This document shows, piece after piece, positions 46,771 through 56,984 of a DNA stretch of 64,000 nucleotides. This DNA comes from Mycobacterium sp. ITM-2016-00318. GTDB lineage: Bacteria; Actinomycetota; Actinomycetes; Mycobacteriales; Mycobacteriaceae. A model generated the notes under the pieces. It was not told where the DNA came from and did not search any database. It worked only from the letters and a program-made list of their open reading frames with translations. The stretch is taken from the NCBI RefSeq assembly GCF_002968285.2, contig NZ_CP134400.1, positions 1,178,001 through 1,242,000 on the forward strand, given 5' to 3'. Numbering within the stretch: the stretch's first letter is position 1; every line of letters begins with the position of its first letter. The position numbers and the translations under genes are program-made.

Positions 46771-47061
46771 TCACGAGGCGCGGCGGATGCCTCGTTTGAG
46801 TAGCAGTTCACGTTCCGATTCCGAAAGCCCACCCCAGATGCCGTAGGGCTCGCCGACGGCCAGGGCATGCGAACGGCATTGCGTGATCACCGGGCAGCTT
46901 CGGCACATCTCCTTGGCGCGCAGTTCGCGTTGCGCGCGGGCTCGGCCGCGCTCGCCATCGGGGTGGAAGAACACCGACGAATCGACCCCGCGGCAAAGCC
47001 CATGCATCTGCCAATCCCAGGTGTCTGCGTTTGGTCCGGGTAGCTGCTGCGGCTGTGGCAT
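46771..47061 (-). CDS. whiB3: Redox-sensing transcription factor WhiB3
   Basis: WhiB proteins bind a [4Fe-4S] cluster and act with the primary sigma factor. The 96-residue product has the four cluster cysteines at 23, 53, 56 and 62 (GLCRGVD, EMCRSCPVITQC), the GIWGG turn at 74-78 and a basic C-terminal DNA-binding tail (LLLKRGIRR). The DTWDWQMHGLCRG opening is typical of WhiB3, which links redox state to lipid and acid responses in M. tuberculosis. It lies close to groEL1 and sigD as in that species, but here several genes are inserted between groEL1 and whiB3. The long upstream gap (about 430 bp) fits complex control. Confidence 0.93.
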   Translation of the reverse strand: MPQPQQLPGPNADTWDWQMHGLCRGVDSSVFFHPDGERGRARAQRELRAKEMCRSCPVITQCRSHALAVGEPYGIWGGLSESERELLLKRGIRRAS

Positions 47062-47488
47062 ATGGAAAACCCCTCTCTACGCACCGATTTCGAGAACGCA
47101 CGGGTGCGTGAGTCGTGGAACCGATCCGAGCACAGTCGCCGATGACTACTCGTGCACACAACGTATGGGCGCTTAGCAAAATCAGTCAATAGCCCGATCA
47201 TGTGCTCAACCACATATGCGCAGGCCGAGAATTTACATCACGTTCATCGGTTCGACCCGAGGTTATCGGCGAGGGTGATAGCCAACGGCGCCTTTACTCA
47301 CGATGACTCGGGTTTCTCCAGTTCGCTCGGCTCCGCGCCGGACCGAATGCCCAAGGCCGTCCGTCGTCGGTTGACATGGCTGTAACACGCGCCGCACGAA
47401 CTGTTAACCAAAGAGATTCTGCGTCAACCATTTACCCGTGCCCGCCGGTACCGGCTACTCGGTGCACTATTGATAACGTCGGCGCCTG
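47062..47488. other. Long divergent intergenic region upstream of whiB3 and the Rv3415c-like gene
   Basis: About 430 bp carry no credible ORF. The region is relatively AT-rich near 47090-47240 and 47390-47480. A TTGACA hexamer is at 47371 on the plus strand without a convincing -10 at the right spacing. It should hold the whiB3 promoter with a long leader. Small RNAs cannot be excluded. Confidence 0.4.
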
Positions 47489-48367
47489 ATGATCACCAAC
47501 GGTGGTATCGCTCCTCGCGTTCGCAACGGTCATATCGATCCTCGCGTCGGCAGCGGTCATATCGCTCCTCGCGTCCGCAACGGTCATATCGCTCCTCGCG
47601 TCCGCAGCGCCGCCTTCGGCGACGCCCCAGGCGAATGGCCGCTCCCTGCGGCGAGGACGGCCGAGGAGCTGTGGCTGCGCGCGGTCGCCGCGGGCGGACA
47701 GGGGCGCTACGCCAACGCCAACGCCGATCTGGCGTCTGTGCGGCGCGCGCATCGGGTCGGGCGGTTGGCCTCACTGGCCCACAGCACGCACGCGTCCTTC
47801 TTACGTCAGCTGGGTTGGCACGAGAAGGCCCGCGGGTGGGATGGCCGCGCCCTGGCCGTTGCCGCCGGTGATCCGGAAGCCGTCGGCGACGCTTTGATCG
47901 GTCTGGCGGCCGACGCTCTCGGCGTCGGGCGGTTCGCGCTGTCAACCGCTGCCCTTCGTCGCGCTGAAGATTTGCTCGACGACAGGCTGCCGCGGCTGGG
48001 CGTCCGGCTGGCATGGGTTTCTGCCGAATTGGCGATGGCCACCGGCGACGGCGCCGCGGCGGTGGATCACGCCGAGCGCGCGTGCGCTCTCGCAGCCGCC
48101 TTCGGATCTGCCCGGCACCGGGTCAAGTCCGATGTCGTACTGGCCGCTGCGCTCTGCTGCGACGGCCGAACGGACCGGTCACGCGACGTGGCCGATGCCG
48201 CACTGGCCATCACTTCGGAATGTGGGTTGGTCCCATTGAGCTGGGCGTTGTCCTGCCTGCTCGGCGACATCGGCAGCGGGAACCACTCCGCTGCTCAAGT
48301 CGTTGGAATTCGCGACCAGTCCGTTGATACGGTGCGGCGCCGTGGCGGCGTGTTGTTTGATCGCTGA
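47489..48367 (+). CDS. Rv3415c-like protein with TPR-like helices and N-terminal 9-residue repeats
   Basis: The 292-residue product begins with four tandem copies of a 9-residue unit of the form I-(A/D)-P-R-V-(R/G)-(N/S)-G-H. An all-helical Ala-rich region follows that looks like degenerate tetratricopeptide repeats (AARTAEELWLRAVAAGGQG, SAELAMATGDGAAAVDHAER). No catalytic motif, signal peptide or membrane span. Position just upstream of sigD matches Rv3415c by recall. The true start may lie after the repeats. The SD is unclear. Function unknown. Confidence 0.75.
   Translation: MITNGGIAPRVRNGHIDPRVGSGHIAPRVRNGHIAPRVRSAAFGDAPGEWPLPAARTAEELWLRAVAAGGQGRYANANADLASVRRAHRVGRLASLAHSTHASFLRQLGWHEKARGWDGRALAVAAGDPEAVGDALIGLAADALGVGRFALSTAALRRAEDLLDDRLPRLGVRLAWVSAELAMATGDGAAAVDHAERACALAAAFGSARHRVKSDVVLAAALCCDGRTDRSRDVADAALAITSECGLVPLSWALSCLLGDIGSGNHSAAQVVGIRDQSVDTVRRRGGVLFDR
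47507..47608 (+). repeat. 27-bp in-frame tandem repeat (3.8 copies)
   Basis: Units begin at 47507, 47534, 47561 and 47588, each opening ATCG(C/A)TCCTCGCGT and ending in GG(T)CAT. Units 1 and 3 differ at only two or three bases; unit 2 is more diverged. The repeat is in phase with the coding frame and adds nine residues per copy. Confidence 0.85.
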
Positions 48368-48456
48368 ACCGGGCCGCACCGGCCCGAGAGCTAGTGTTTA
48401 GCCCGATTACTCAACCGCCACCTGTCCCTTTAGTAACGCTGGAGAGAGCTTCACCG

Positions 48457-49035
48457 ATGACAATTTCGGGAGAACGTCTCGATGCTGTCGTTGCTGAAGC
48501 CGTGGCGGGCAACCGGGACGCGCTCCGGGAGGTACTGGAGATCATCCGCCCGATTGTTGTTCGCTACTGCCGAGCGAGGGTCGGGACGGCCGAGCGGAGC
48601 GGTCTCTCAGCTGACGATGTTGCTCAGGAGGTGTGCTTGGCCGCCATCACGGCGCTGCCGCGCTACAAGGATCAGGGACGACCGTTCCTGGCCTTTGTAT
48701 ACGGCATTGCCGCCCACAAGGTTGCCGACGCTCATCGCGCGGCCGCCAGGAACCGCTCTGAGCCGACAGACGTCGTGCCGGAGCGCTTCTCCGCGGAGGC
48801 CGGTCCTGAACAGATGGCTCTCGAGGGGGAGGCGGCGGAGCGGATGAACAGGCTGCTGGCAGTCCTGCCGGAGAAGCAGCGCGAGATCCTCATCCTTCGC
48901 GTCGTGGTCGGTATGAGCGCCGAGGAGACCGCAGAGGCGGTCGGCAGCACGGCGGGCGCCGTTCGCGTCGCCCAGCACCGGGCGCTAGCACGCCTGAAGA
49001 CCGAGATCATGGCGACGGGACATGACCATGCCTGA
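48457..49035 (+). CDS. sigD: ECF sigma factor SigD
   Basis: SigD is an alternative sigma factor with region 2 (RPIVVRYCRARVG, DDVAQEVCLAAITALPRYKD, PFLAFVYGIAAHKVADAHR) and region 4 (LPEKQREILILRVVVGMSAEE, GSTAGAVRVAQHRALARLK). The ATG at 48457 has GGAGAG at 48441-48446 and gives 192 residues. A GTG at 48394 would give 213, close to the annotated length of M. tuberculosis SigD, so the start is open. It overlaps rsdA by 14 bp, coupling the sigma factor to its antagonist. Confidence 0.95.
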   Translation: MTISGERLDAVVAEAVAGNRDALREVLEIIRPIVVRYCRARVGTAERSGLSADDVAQEVCLAAITALPRYKDQGRPFLAFVYGIAAHKVADAHRAAARNRSEPTDVVPERFSAEAGPEQMALEGEAAERMNRLLAVLPEKQREILILRVVVGMSAEETAEAVGSTAGAVRVAQHRALARLKTEIMATGHDHA

Positions 49036-50242
49036 CTTCGGACGCTGGGGCGGAAATGGGGGCGACCCGTCGCTGAACGCCATCGCACGCACAGACCAGT
49101 ACCTCGACGCGCTCGCCTCCGAGCATCCGGTGTACGCCGGCGATCCGGCCGACGCCGAGCTGGCGAACCTAATGGCGGGCTGGCGCGACGACGTGCGCAA
49201 ACCGCCCGCCACGGTCGCCCTTCAGCGCGACGCCGAAATCGTGCTGCAGCGAGCGCTCGCCTCACAGCGGCGCAACCGGATGTCGGTGGCCGTGATGGGC
49301 TCGGTCGCCGCGGCCATGCTGTGCCTCGGCGGGTTCGGCGCGCTCGTCTACGGCGCGGCACCCGGCGACGCCCTCTACGGGCTGCGAGTCGCCGTATTCG
49401 GTGAACCGCAGGTCACCCGCGACGATCAGGTGGCGCTGGCTGCGCAGACCGAGATGCAACAGGTTCAGCAGCTCATCGAGCAGGGCAACTGGGACGCCGC
49501 CCAGGACAAGCTGTCGACCATCACCTCGACGGTGCAGACCGTCGAAGACCCGCAACGGCAGCAGAATCTGCAGCAGCAGCTGAACGACCTGACCGCCAAG
49601 GTGGAGACCCGGGATCTTGACGCCACGGCTCCGCGGCTGCCCGATGCTTCGGTCGTGCCGAACGCCTCGGTTCCGAGTCCGCCCGGCCCCATCTCGTTGC
49701 CGCCCTTGCCGCAGCTGCCGCCGTCGGTACCCGGTATCCCGTTGCCGGATATCTCGCTGCCGCAGCTGCCGCCGATTCCGCAGTTGCCGATTCCGGGACC
49801 CGGTGTGCCACCGGACATCTCATTGCCGGATCTGCCGCTGCCCAAGCTGCCTGCCGGCCTGCCGAAGCCGATCCCCGGTGAGCAGAAGCCCAATCCGGAT
49901 GCGCCGAAGCCTGCGCCGAAGCCGCCGATCGAACTGCCGAAGCCGATAGAGCAACCGAAGCCGGTCGAGCCGCAGAAGCCGATCGAGTTGCCGAAGCCGA
50001 TCGAGCAGCCCAAGCCGGTCGAGCAGCCCAAGCCGTTGATACCGGAGATCCTGCCGATGCCGAAAGCTGGCCCCGTCCCTGAGGCTCCGCCGGTGCAGGA
50101 GGCCCCGCCCGCTGCGGTGATACCGGCTGCACCGAAGGCGCCGCCTGCCCTGGCGCCTGCGCCCGAAGCGCCGCAGGAGCAGCCGGAGACGACGTTACCG
50201 CCGGTGCCCGGCGAGAAGCCCGGCCGCGGAGACGGAAACTAG
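49022..50242 (+). CDS. rsdA: Anti-sigma-D factor RsdA with proline-rich extracytoplasmic tail
   Basis: The 406-residue product has a cytoplasmic N-terminal sigma-binding region (about 1-85, SLNAIARTDQYLDALASEHP), one membrane helix at about 88-115 (VAVMGSVAAAMLCLGGFGALVYG) and a small extracytoplasmic helical domain with coiled-coil character (MQQVQQLIEQGNWDAAQDKL). A tail of about 200 residues is dominated by LPxLP and PKP(I/V)E repeats. RsdA holds SigD inactive and is degraded to release it, by recall of Rv3413c. The tail is longer and more repetitive than needed for sigma binding, suggesting cell-wall contact. It stops 4 bp before the convergent DUF5319 gene. Confidence 0.92.
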   Translation: MTMPDFGRWGGNGGDPSLNAIARTDQYLDALASEHPVYAGDPADAELANLMAGWRDDVRKPPATVALQRDAEIVLQRALASQRRNRMSVAVMGSVAAAMLCLGGFGALVYGAAPGDALYGLRVAVFGEPQVTRDDQVALAAQTEMQQVQQLIEQGNWDAAQDKLSTITSTVQTVEDPQRQQNLQQQLNDLTAKVETRDLDATAPRLPDASVVPNASVPSPPGPISLPPLPQLPPSVPGIPLPDISLPQLPPIPQLPIPGPGVPPDISLPDLPLPKLPAGLPKPIPGEQKPNPDAPKPAPKPPIELPKPIEQPKPVEPQKPIELPKPIEQPKPVEQPKPLIPEILPMPKAGPVPEAPPVQEAPPAAVIPAAPKAPPALAPAPEAPQEQPETTLPPVPGEKPGRGDGN

Positions 50243-50246
50243 GGGA

Positions 50247-50657
50247 TCAGCGCTCAGCGAAGCCGTCGGACTCCGACGTCGCCTCGTTGAGCGAAGCGTC
50301 GGCGTAGCCGCGGCAATAATCCCAGGTCACGTACGCGTCGGGTTCGGGATCATAGGCCGGCTCGTGCGGACGGACAGTGCCATCGACCAACAGCTGCAAC
50401 AGGTTCGCCCGCAGCATGTCCCAGTCGTGATAATGGTCCTGCTGGCACTCGTCACAGCACACCACGAGACCGCGAATTCCCTTGTGCGCCAGCAGCGCTT
50501 CGTAGACCGCGAGGTCGGCCAGATCAGCCTCTACCGCTGTGCGTTCCTGCGCGTCGAGCGGCTGACCGGGTTCCAGGGCGTCCAGCGCACCCGACGGATC
50601 GCACGGGTCATCGGCGAATGGATCCGGCGGCAAACCAGGCGGTAGGTGGTCTCGCAC
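50247..50657 (-). CDS. DUF5319 protein (Rv3412-like)
   Basis: The 136-residue acidic protein starts at GTG 50657 (RDHLPPGLPPDPFADDP). It has the segment GIRGLVVCCDECQQDHYHDWDML, whose C-C-x2-C and H-x-H pattern suggests metal binding, and an aromatic acidic C-terminus with DYCRGYAD. It is a conserved actinobacterial protein of unknown function, located between rsdA and guaB2 as in M. tuberculosis. It is divergent from guaB2 across about 150 bp. Confidence 0.88.
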   Translation of the reverse strand: MRDHLPPGLPPDPFADDPCDPSGALDALEPGQPLDAQERTAVEADLADLAVYEALLAHKGIRGLVVCCDECQQDHYHDWDMLRANLLQLLVDGTVRPHEPAYDPEPDAYVTWDYCRGYADASLNEATSESDGFAER

Positions 50658-50760
50658 GGTTCCACATTACGCAGCGGTGCTCCTATCGCGCCAGCGGTCG
50701 CCCCGCCGGCCCGGGTTCCCCGGCGACCCCGTGTGGGGCCCGGTTCTGTCTGCGGATGCC

Positions 50761-50776
50761 GATAAGATGGTTATCT
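50761..50776 (+). promoter_or_regulatory. Promoter element of guaB2
   Basis: TAAGAT (50763-50768) fits the mycobacterial -10 pattern about 37 bp before the guaB2 start. It lies inside GATAA-GATGG-TTATC, a small inverted repeat that could be an operator. Confidence 0.45.
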
Positions 50777-50801
50777 AGCTCCCCGCCGATGGAGGCTGTA
50801 A

Positions 50802-52346
<1,545 letters not shown>

Positions 52347-52364
52347 CGAGTCCGCATGCGCGAC

Positions 52365-53492
52365 ATGGTTGAAATCGGTATGGGTAGAACCGCCCGCCGC
52401 ACCTACGAACTCGACGACATCAACATCGTCCCGTCCCGGCGGACCAGGTCGAGCCAGGATGTCTCGACCGCATGGCAGCTCGACGCCTACCGGTTCGAGA
52501 TACCCGTCGTCACCCATCCCACCGACGCACTGGTGTCGGTGGAGTTCGCCATCGAGATGGGCAGGCTCGGTGGCCTCGGTGTGCTCAACGGCGAGGGGCT
52601 GATCGGCCGGCACGCCGACGTGGCAGCCAAGATCGCCGAGGTCGTCGAGGCGGCGGAGAAGGAGCCGGAACCGTCGGCGGCGATTCGTCATCTGCAGCAA
52701 CTACATTCGGCGCCCATTGACCCTGAGTTGCTCGGCGCAGCAGTCACCCGCATCCGTGAGGCCGGGGTGACCACCGCCGTTCGCGTGAGCCCGCAGAACG
52801 CGCGGGCGTTGACTCCGGCGCTGGTGTCCGCGGGCATCGATCTGCTGGTGATTCAGGGCACCATCGTGTCCGCCGAACGCGTCGCACAGGACGGCGAGCC
52901 GCTCAACCTCAAGACGTTCATCTCCGAACTCGATGTGCCGGTGGTCGCAGGCGGCGTGCTCGACCACCGCACCGCCCTGCACCTGATGCGGACGGGCGCC
53001 GCGGGCGTCATCGTCGGCTACGGCTCCACCAGCGGCGTCACCACCAGTGACGAGGTGCTGGGCATCAGCGTGCCGATGGCGACCGCCATCGCCGACGCCG
53101 CCGCCGCCCGACGCGAATACCTCGACGAGACGGGCGGCCGATACGTCCATGTGTTGGCCGACGGTGACATGCACACGTCCGGCGATCTGGCCAAGGCCAT
53201 CGCGTGCGGCGCCGATGCCGTCGTGCTCGGCACCCCGTTGGCGGTATCCGCCGAGGCGATGGGTGGCGGCTGGTTCTGGCCTGCCGCGGCGGCTCACCCG
53301 TCGCTGCCCCGCGGGGCGCTGCTGCAGGTCGCGCTCGGTGAGCGGCCCGGGTTGAAGCAGGTGCTCGGTGGGCCGTCGGATGACCCGTTCGGATCGCTGA
53401 ACCTGGTCGGTGGCCTGCGCCGGTCGATGGCCAAGGCGGGCTACTGCGACCTCAAGGAGTTCCAGAAGGTTGGCTTGGCAGTCGGTAGCTGA
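52365..53492 (+). CDS. guaB3: IMP dehydrogenase-related protein GuaB3
   Basis: GuaB3 is an actinobacterial and cyanobacterial relative of IMP dehydrogenase. This 375-residue product has the TIM barrel (EIGMGRTARRTYELDDINIV, GGVLDHRTALHLMRTGAAGV, DGDMHTSGDLAKAIACGADA) but no CBS domains. It also lacks the GxGSxCxTR catalytic loop, having VGYGSTSGVTTSD in the corresponding area. It therefore should not act as a classical IMP dehydrogenase. ATG 52365 matches the M. tuberculosis start by recall; ATG 52356 would add three residues. Confidence 0.94.
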   Translation: MVEIGMGRTARRTYELDDINIVPSRRTRSSQDVSTAWQLDAYRFEIPVVTHPTDALVSVEFAIEMGRLGGLGVLNGEGLIGRHADVAAKIAEVVEAAEKEPEPSAAIRHLQQLHSAPIDPELLGAAVTRIREAGVTTAVRVSPQNARALTPALVSAGIDLLVIQGTIVSAERVAQDGEPLNLKTFISELDVPVVAGGVLDHRTALHLMRTGAAGVIVGYGSTSGVTTSDEVLGISVPMATAIADAAAARREYLDETGGRYVHVLADGDMHTSGDLAKAIACGADAVVLGTPLAVSAEAMGGGWFWPAAAAHPSLPRGALLQVALGERPGLKQVLGGPSDDPFGSLNLVGGLRRSMAKAGYCDLKEFQKVGLAVGS

Positions 53493-53505
53493 CCCAGACT
53501 TCTGG

Positions 53506-53519
53506 TTACCGGCCGGTAA
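53506..53519 (+). promoter_or_regulatory. Palindromic operator candidate overlapping the choD promoter
   Basis: TTACCGGCCGGTAA is a perfect 14-bp palindrome. The right arm overlaps a TANNNT element (TAAGTT at 53517-53522) that would start transcription about 6 nt before choD. The arrangement suggests repression by a TetR-like dimer. It does not look like the KstR or KstR2 consensus known for cholesterol genes. Confidence 0.5.
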
Positions 53520-53534
53520 GTTCATACTGGTTGA

Positions 53535-55274
53535 ATGCAGCCTGACTATGACGTTCTGATCATCGGTTCGGGATTCGGGGGGAGTGTTTCGGCGCTGCGG
53601 CTCACCGAGAAGGGCTACCGCGTCGGCGTCCTCGAAGCCGGCCGCCGCTACGCCGACGATGAATTCGCGAAGACCTCGTGGAATCTGCGCAAATTCCTCT
53701 GGATGCCCAGGCTCGGCATGTACGGAATCCAGCGGATCCATCTGCTCCGCAACGTGATGATCCTGGCCGGCGCAGGCGTCGGCGGCGGATCGCTGAACTA
53801 CGCCAACACGCTGTACGTGCCACCGGACCCGTTTTTCAACGACCCGCAGTGGAAGCACATCACCGACTGGCGCGCCGAACTGATGCCGCACTACGAGCAG
53901 GCGCAGCGCATGCTCGGCGTGGTGCAGAACCCGACTTTCACCGACGCCGACAAGGTGATCAAAGAGGTCGCCGACGACATGGGCGTCGGCGACACGTTCG
54001 TCGCGACGCCCGTCGGCGTGTTCTTCGGGCCGGACGGCAACAAGACGCCGGGTAAGACGGTGCCCGACCCGTACTTCGGCGGAGCGGGGCCGGCCCGCAC
54101 CGGCTGCATCGAATGCGGCTCGTGCATGACAGGTTGCCGCTACGGCGCCAAGAACACGCTGGTGAAGAATTACCTCGGGTTGGCGGAATCGGCTGGTGCA
54201 CAGGTGCATCCGATGACGACGGTGACCTCGTTCAAGCAGCGGTCCGACGGGCTGTGGGAGGTCAAGACGGCCCACACCGGCCGACTGCTGCGCCGCAGAC
54301 GTCGCACCTTCACCGCAACGCACCTCGTGCTCGCGGCGGGCACGTTCGGCACCCAGAAGCTGCTGTTCAGGATGCGCGACCACGGCAACCTTCCGAAGCT
54401 GTCGGACAAGCTCGGCGTGCTCACCCGCACCAACTCCGAGTCGATCGTCGGCGCGGGCCGCCTCGAGGTCCGTGACGATCTCGACCTGACACACGGCGTG
54501 GCGATCACGTCGTCGATCCACCCGACGGCCGACACTCATATCGAGCCGGTCCGTTACGGCAAGGGCTCCAACGCGATGGGCCTGCTGCAGACGCTGATGA
54601 CCGACGGTCCGGGTCCCGGCGGCAGCGACGTTCCGCGCTGGCGGCAGCTGCTCGACCAGGCGCGCCAGGATCCCAAGAAGATGCTGCGGCTGCTGAACCC
54701 GACGCGCTGGAGCGAGCGCACGATGATCGCGCTGGTCATGCAGCACCTCGACAACTCGATCACGACCTTCAGCCGCAAGACGAAGCTGGGCTTCCGGGTG
54801 ATGGACAGCAAGCAGGGCCACGGCGAGCCGAATCCCTCGTGGATTCCGGTCGGCAACGAAGTCACCCGCAAATTGGCCGAGAAGATCGACGGCGTCGCGG
54901 GCGGCACGTGGGGCGAGCTGTTCAACATCCCGCTGACCGCACACTTCCTTGGCGGCGCAGCGATCGGCGACAGCCCGGAGCACGGTGTCATCGACCCGTA
55001 TCAGCGGGTCTACAACTACCCGACGATGTACGTTGTCGACGGTGCCTCGGTGTCAGCCAACCTCGGGGTGAACCCGTCGCTGAGCATCACCGCGCAGGCC
55101 GAGCGCGCCGCGTCCTTGTGGCCCAACAAGGGCGAAGAAGACCTGCGGCCCAAGCAGGGCGAGGCCTACAAGCGGCTGTCGCCGATCGAGCCGCGGCATC
55201 CCGTCGTGCCCGCCGACGCGTACGGGGCGCTGCGCCGCGTCCCGTTCGAGCCGGGGCAACCGGTCGCCGGTTGA
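53535..55274 (+). CDS. choD: GMC-family oxidoreductase ChoD (annotated cholesterol oxidase)
   Basis: The 579-residue flavoprotein has the FAD motif [16 protein letters not shown] at about 6-22, the GMC signature [16 protein letters not shown], a Cys cluster [20 protein letters not shown] and the GMC C-terminal [10 protein letters not shown] and [13 protein letters not shown]. It matches Rv3409c in length and position. Although named cholesterol oxidase, the mycobacterial ChoD has weak evidence for sterol oxidation. The Cys-rich segment (C-x2-C-x3-C) looks like an iron-sulfur or metal site. A palindrome overlaps its promoter. Confidence 0.9.
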   Translation: MQPDYDVLIIGSGFGGSVSALRLTEKGYRVGVLEAGRRYADDEFAKTSWNLRKFLWMPRLGMYGIQRIHLLRNVMILAGAGVGGGSLNYANTLYVPPDPFFNDPQWKHITDWRAELMPHYEQAQRMLGVVQNPTFTDADKVIKEVADDMGVGDTFVATPVGVFFGPDGNKTPGKTVPDPYFGGAGPARTGCIECGSCMTGCRYGAKNTLVKNYLGLAESAGAQVHPMTTVTSFKQRSDGLWEVKTAHTGRLLRRRRRTFTATHLVLAAGTFGTQKLLFRMRDHGNLPKLSDKLGVLTRTNSESIVGAGRLEVRDDLDLTHGVAITSSIHPTADTHIEPVRYGKGSNAMGLLQTLMTDGPGPGGSDVPRWRQLLDQARQDPKKMLRLLNPTRWSERTMIALVMQHLDNSITTFSRKTKLGFRVMDSKQGHGEPNPSWIPVGNEVTRKLAEKIDGVAGGTWGELFNIPLTAHFLGGAAIGDSPEHGVIDPYQRVYNYPTMYVVDGASVSANLGVNPSLSITAQAERAASLWPNKGEEDLRPKQGEAYKRLSPIEPRHPVVPADAYGALRRVPFEPGQPVAG

Positions 55275-55341
55275 AGGCCTCGATGTCGGGTATCTGACCC
55301 GTCAGGTCGGGTCTCGTCGCGGCGCGGAGAGGTGTGGGCTT

Positions 55342-56001
55342 ATGCGCACGGCTTACCAGGAACAGCTGTCGGGACTCTGCGACCAGCTGGCCGATATGTG
55401 CGGGCTGGCCGCCGACGCGATGCGCCGCGCGTCCAACGCCCTGTTGCAGGCGGATCTGGAGCTCGCCGAGCAGGTCATCACCGACCACGACCACATCGCG
55501 GACCGGTGGCGTCACGCCGAGGAATCCGCTGTCCGGCTGCTCGCACTGCAGCAGCCCGTCGCAGGCGATCTGCGCAAGGTCGTCGGCTCACTGCACATCG
55601 GCGCCGACATCGAACGCATGGGCGCGCTGGCGGTGCACGTCGCCGACATCGCCCGCATGCGTCATCCGGAGGGTGCGCTGCCCGACGAGGTTCGCGGCGC
55701 CTTCACCGAAATGGCTGATGTGGCAGTGCAACTCGCGCGGACGGCGCAGGAGGTGTTGCGGTCGCCCGACCCGAAGAAGGCGGCGCAGATTCGCGAGAAG
55801 GATGACGTCATCGACAGCAGACACCGAGATCTGTTCACGGTGTTGATCGACCGCGAATGGCACAACAGTGTCTGCTCCGCCGTCGACGTCGCGCTACTCG
55901 GCCGCTTCTACGAGCGCTTCGCCGACCACGCCGTGGCCATCGGCAGACGGGTGGTGTTCGAGGCGACCGGCGGCCTGCCCATGCACAAACAACTGGCCTA
56001 A
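55342..56001 (+). CDS. PhoU-family phosphate signalling protein
   Basis: The 219-residue protein is a two-repeat helical bundle with PhoU metal-site motifs: [16 protein letters not shown] in the first repeat and [16 protein letters not shown] in the second. PhoU proteins tune phosphate uptake and the PhoR-type kinase. No pst or phoB/R genes are adjacent, so it is an isolated copy. Mycobacteria usually carry two (PhoY1 and PhoY2); which one this is cannot be decided here. Its stop overlaps the convergent DMT gene by 4 bp. Confidence 0.92.
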   Translation: MRTAYQEQLSGLCDQLADMCGLAADAMRRASNALLQADLELAEQVITDHDHIADRWRHAEESAVRLLALQQPVAGDLRKVVGSLHIGADIERMGALAVHVADIARMRHPEGALPDEVRGAFTEMADVAVQLARTAQEVLRSPDPKKAAQIREKDDVIDSRHRDLFTVLIDREWHNSVCSAVDVALLGRFYERFADHAVAIGRRVVFEATGGLPMHKQLA

Positions 56002-56906
56002 CCGGACGTCTCGGACTCCTCGCGCCTGGTGCTCTCCGCCTCGAGCATCTCCTCGAACGCGCCCTCGTCATGCCCGAGGGCGATGGTCGCGGCCGCCATC
56101 GCCGCCGCCGCGACCGCGAGCAGCGCAACCGTCCTCGGATCGGTGACCTTGAGCGCCTCGCCGAGCACGACGACCCCCAGCAGGACCGCCACCAGCGGCT
56201 CGAGGACGAGCATGGTCGGCACCGACGCCTGCAGGGCGCCCGCGTGAAACGCCGACTGCTGCAACAACGTTGCCGCGACACCGAGGATCACCACGAGGTA
56301 CGGCGCGGGAACCACAAGCGTGCCCCACAGGCCCTCCTCGTTGAGTCGCTGCACGGTGACTTTGGTCAGTACCGCCACCACGCCGAACAGCACCCCAACC
56401 GCAGCGGCGATCAGCACCGCACGCTGACGCCCTTCGGTACGGGCGCCGCCCACCACACAGCCCAATACCACCACAACGCACAACACGGTGGCGAGGATCC
56501 AGACGGCGGGCACGGGCCGGTAGTTGCCCGGCTGAACACGTGCCACCAGCACGAACACCGCAAGCCCGAAGGTCAGCACCAGTGCCCATACCCAGTCGTG
56601 CGTCGTGACGCGACGGTGGGCCATGCGGGCACTCATCGGAAGGGCGAACAGCAGCGCCGAAACCAGCAGTGGCACCACCAGGATCAGTGAACCCCAGGTC
56701 AACGCCAGCGCCTGGAAGCCGTAGCCGGTCGCCGCCACCGCGGTACCAGCCCACCACAGGCGGTTGCGCAGCAGCTTTTTGAACATCGTCGTGCTGACGC
56801 CCTCATCCTGGGGGATGGTCAGCGTCGCGCGCTGTCGGATCACGATCCCGAGCGCTGAGGTCACTGCGGCAGCCAGGGCCAGCAGAATGACGACCCACTC
56901 GGGCAT
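55998..56906 (-). CDS. DMT-family transporter (EamA-like)
   Basis: The 302-residue product has nine to ten hydrophobic helices in two pseudo-repeats ([40 protein letters not shown]; then [39 protein letters not shown]). A conserved proline-containing [10 protein letters not shown] is in the second, and an acidic tail ends it. Drug/metabolite-type exporters of unknown substrate have this form. SD AAGGAG precedes the ATG at 56906. It is divergent from the SDR gene. Confidence 0.85.
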   Translation of the reverse strand: MPEWVVILLALAAAVTSALGIVIRQRATLTIPQDEGVSTTMFKKLLRNRLWWAGTAVAATGYGFQALALTWGSLILVVPLLVSALLFALPMSARMAHRRVTTHDWVWALVLTFGLAVFVLVARVQPGNYRPVPAVWILATVLCVVVVLGCVVGGARTEGRQRAVLIAAAVGVLFGVVAVLTKVTVQRLNEEGLWGTLVVPAPYLVVILGVAATLLQQSAFHAGALQASVPTMLVLEPLVAVLLGVVVLGEALKVTDPRTVALLAVAAAAMAAATIALGHDEGAFEEMLEAESTRREESETSG

Positions 56907-56984
56907 GAATCTCCTTCGCGACAGGGAACGACTTACTCACCGGATACCCAATCACACCCGTAGCGCTCGTCTATGGTTTGGCGG

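Noticed and set aside
47507..47608. CRISPR-like direct repeats
   Set aside because: Units are contiguous without spacers, only four in number, and keep the reading frame, so this is a coding tandem repeat.
52701..54983. 760-codon open frame on the minus strand opposite guaB3 and choD
   Set aside because: It is the mirror frame of two well-supported genes, has high Arg/His shadow composition, and shows no family motif.
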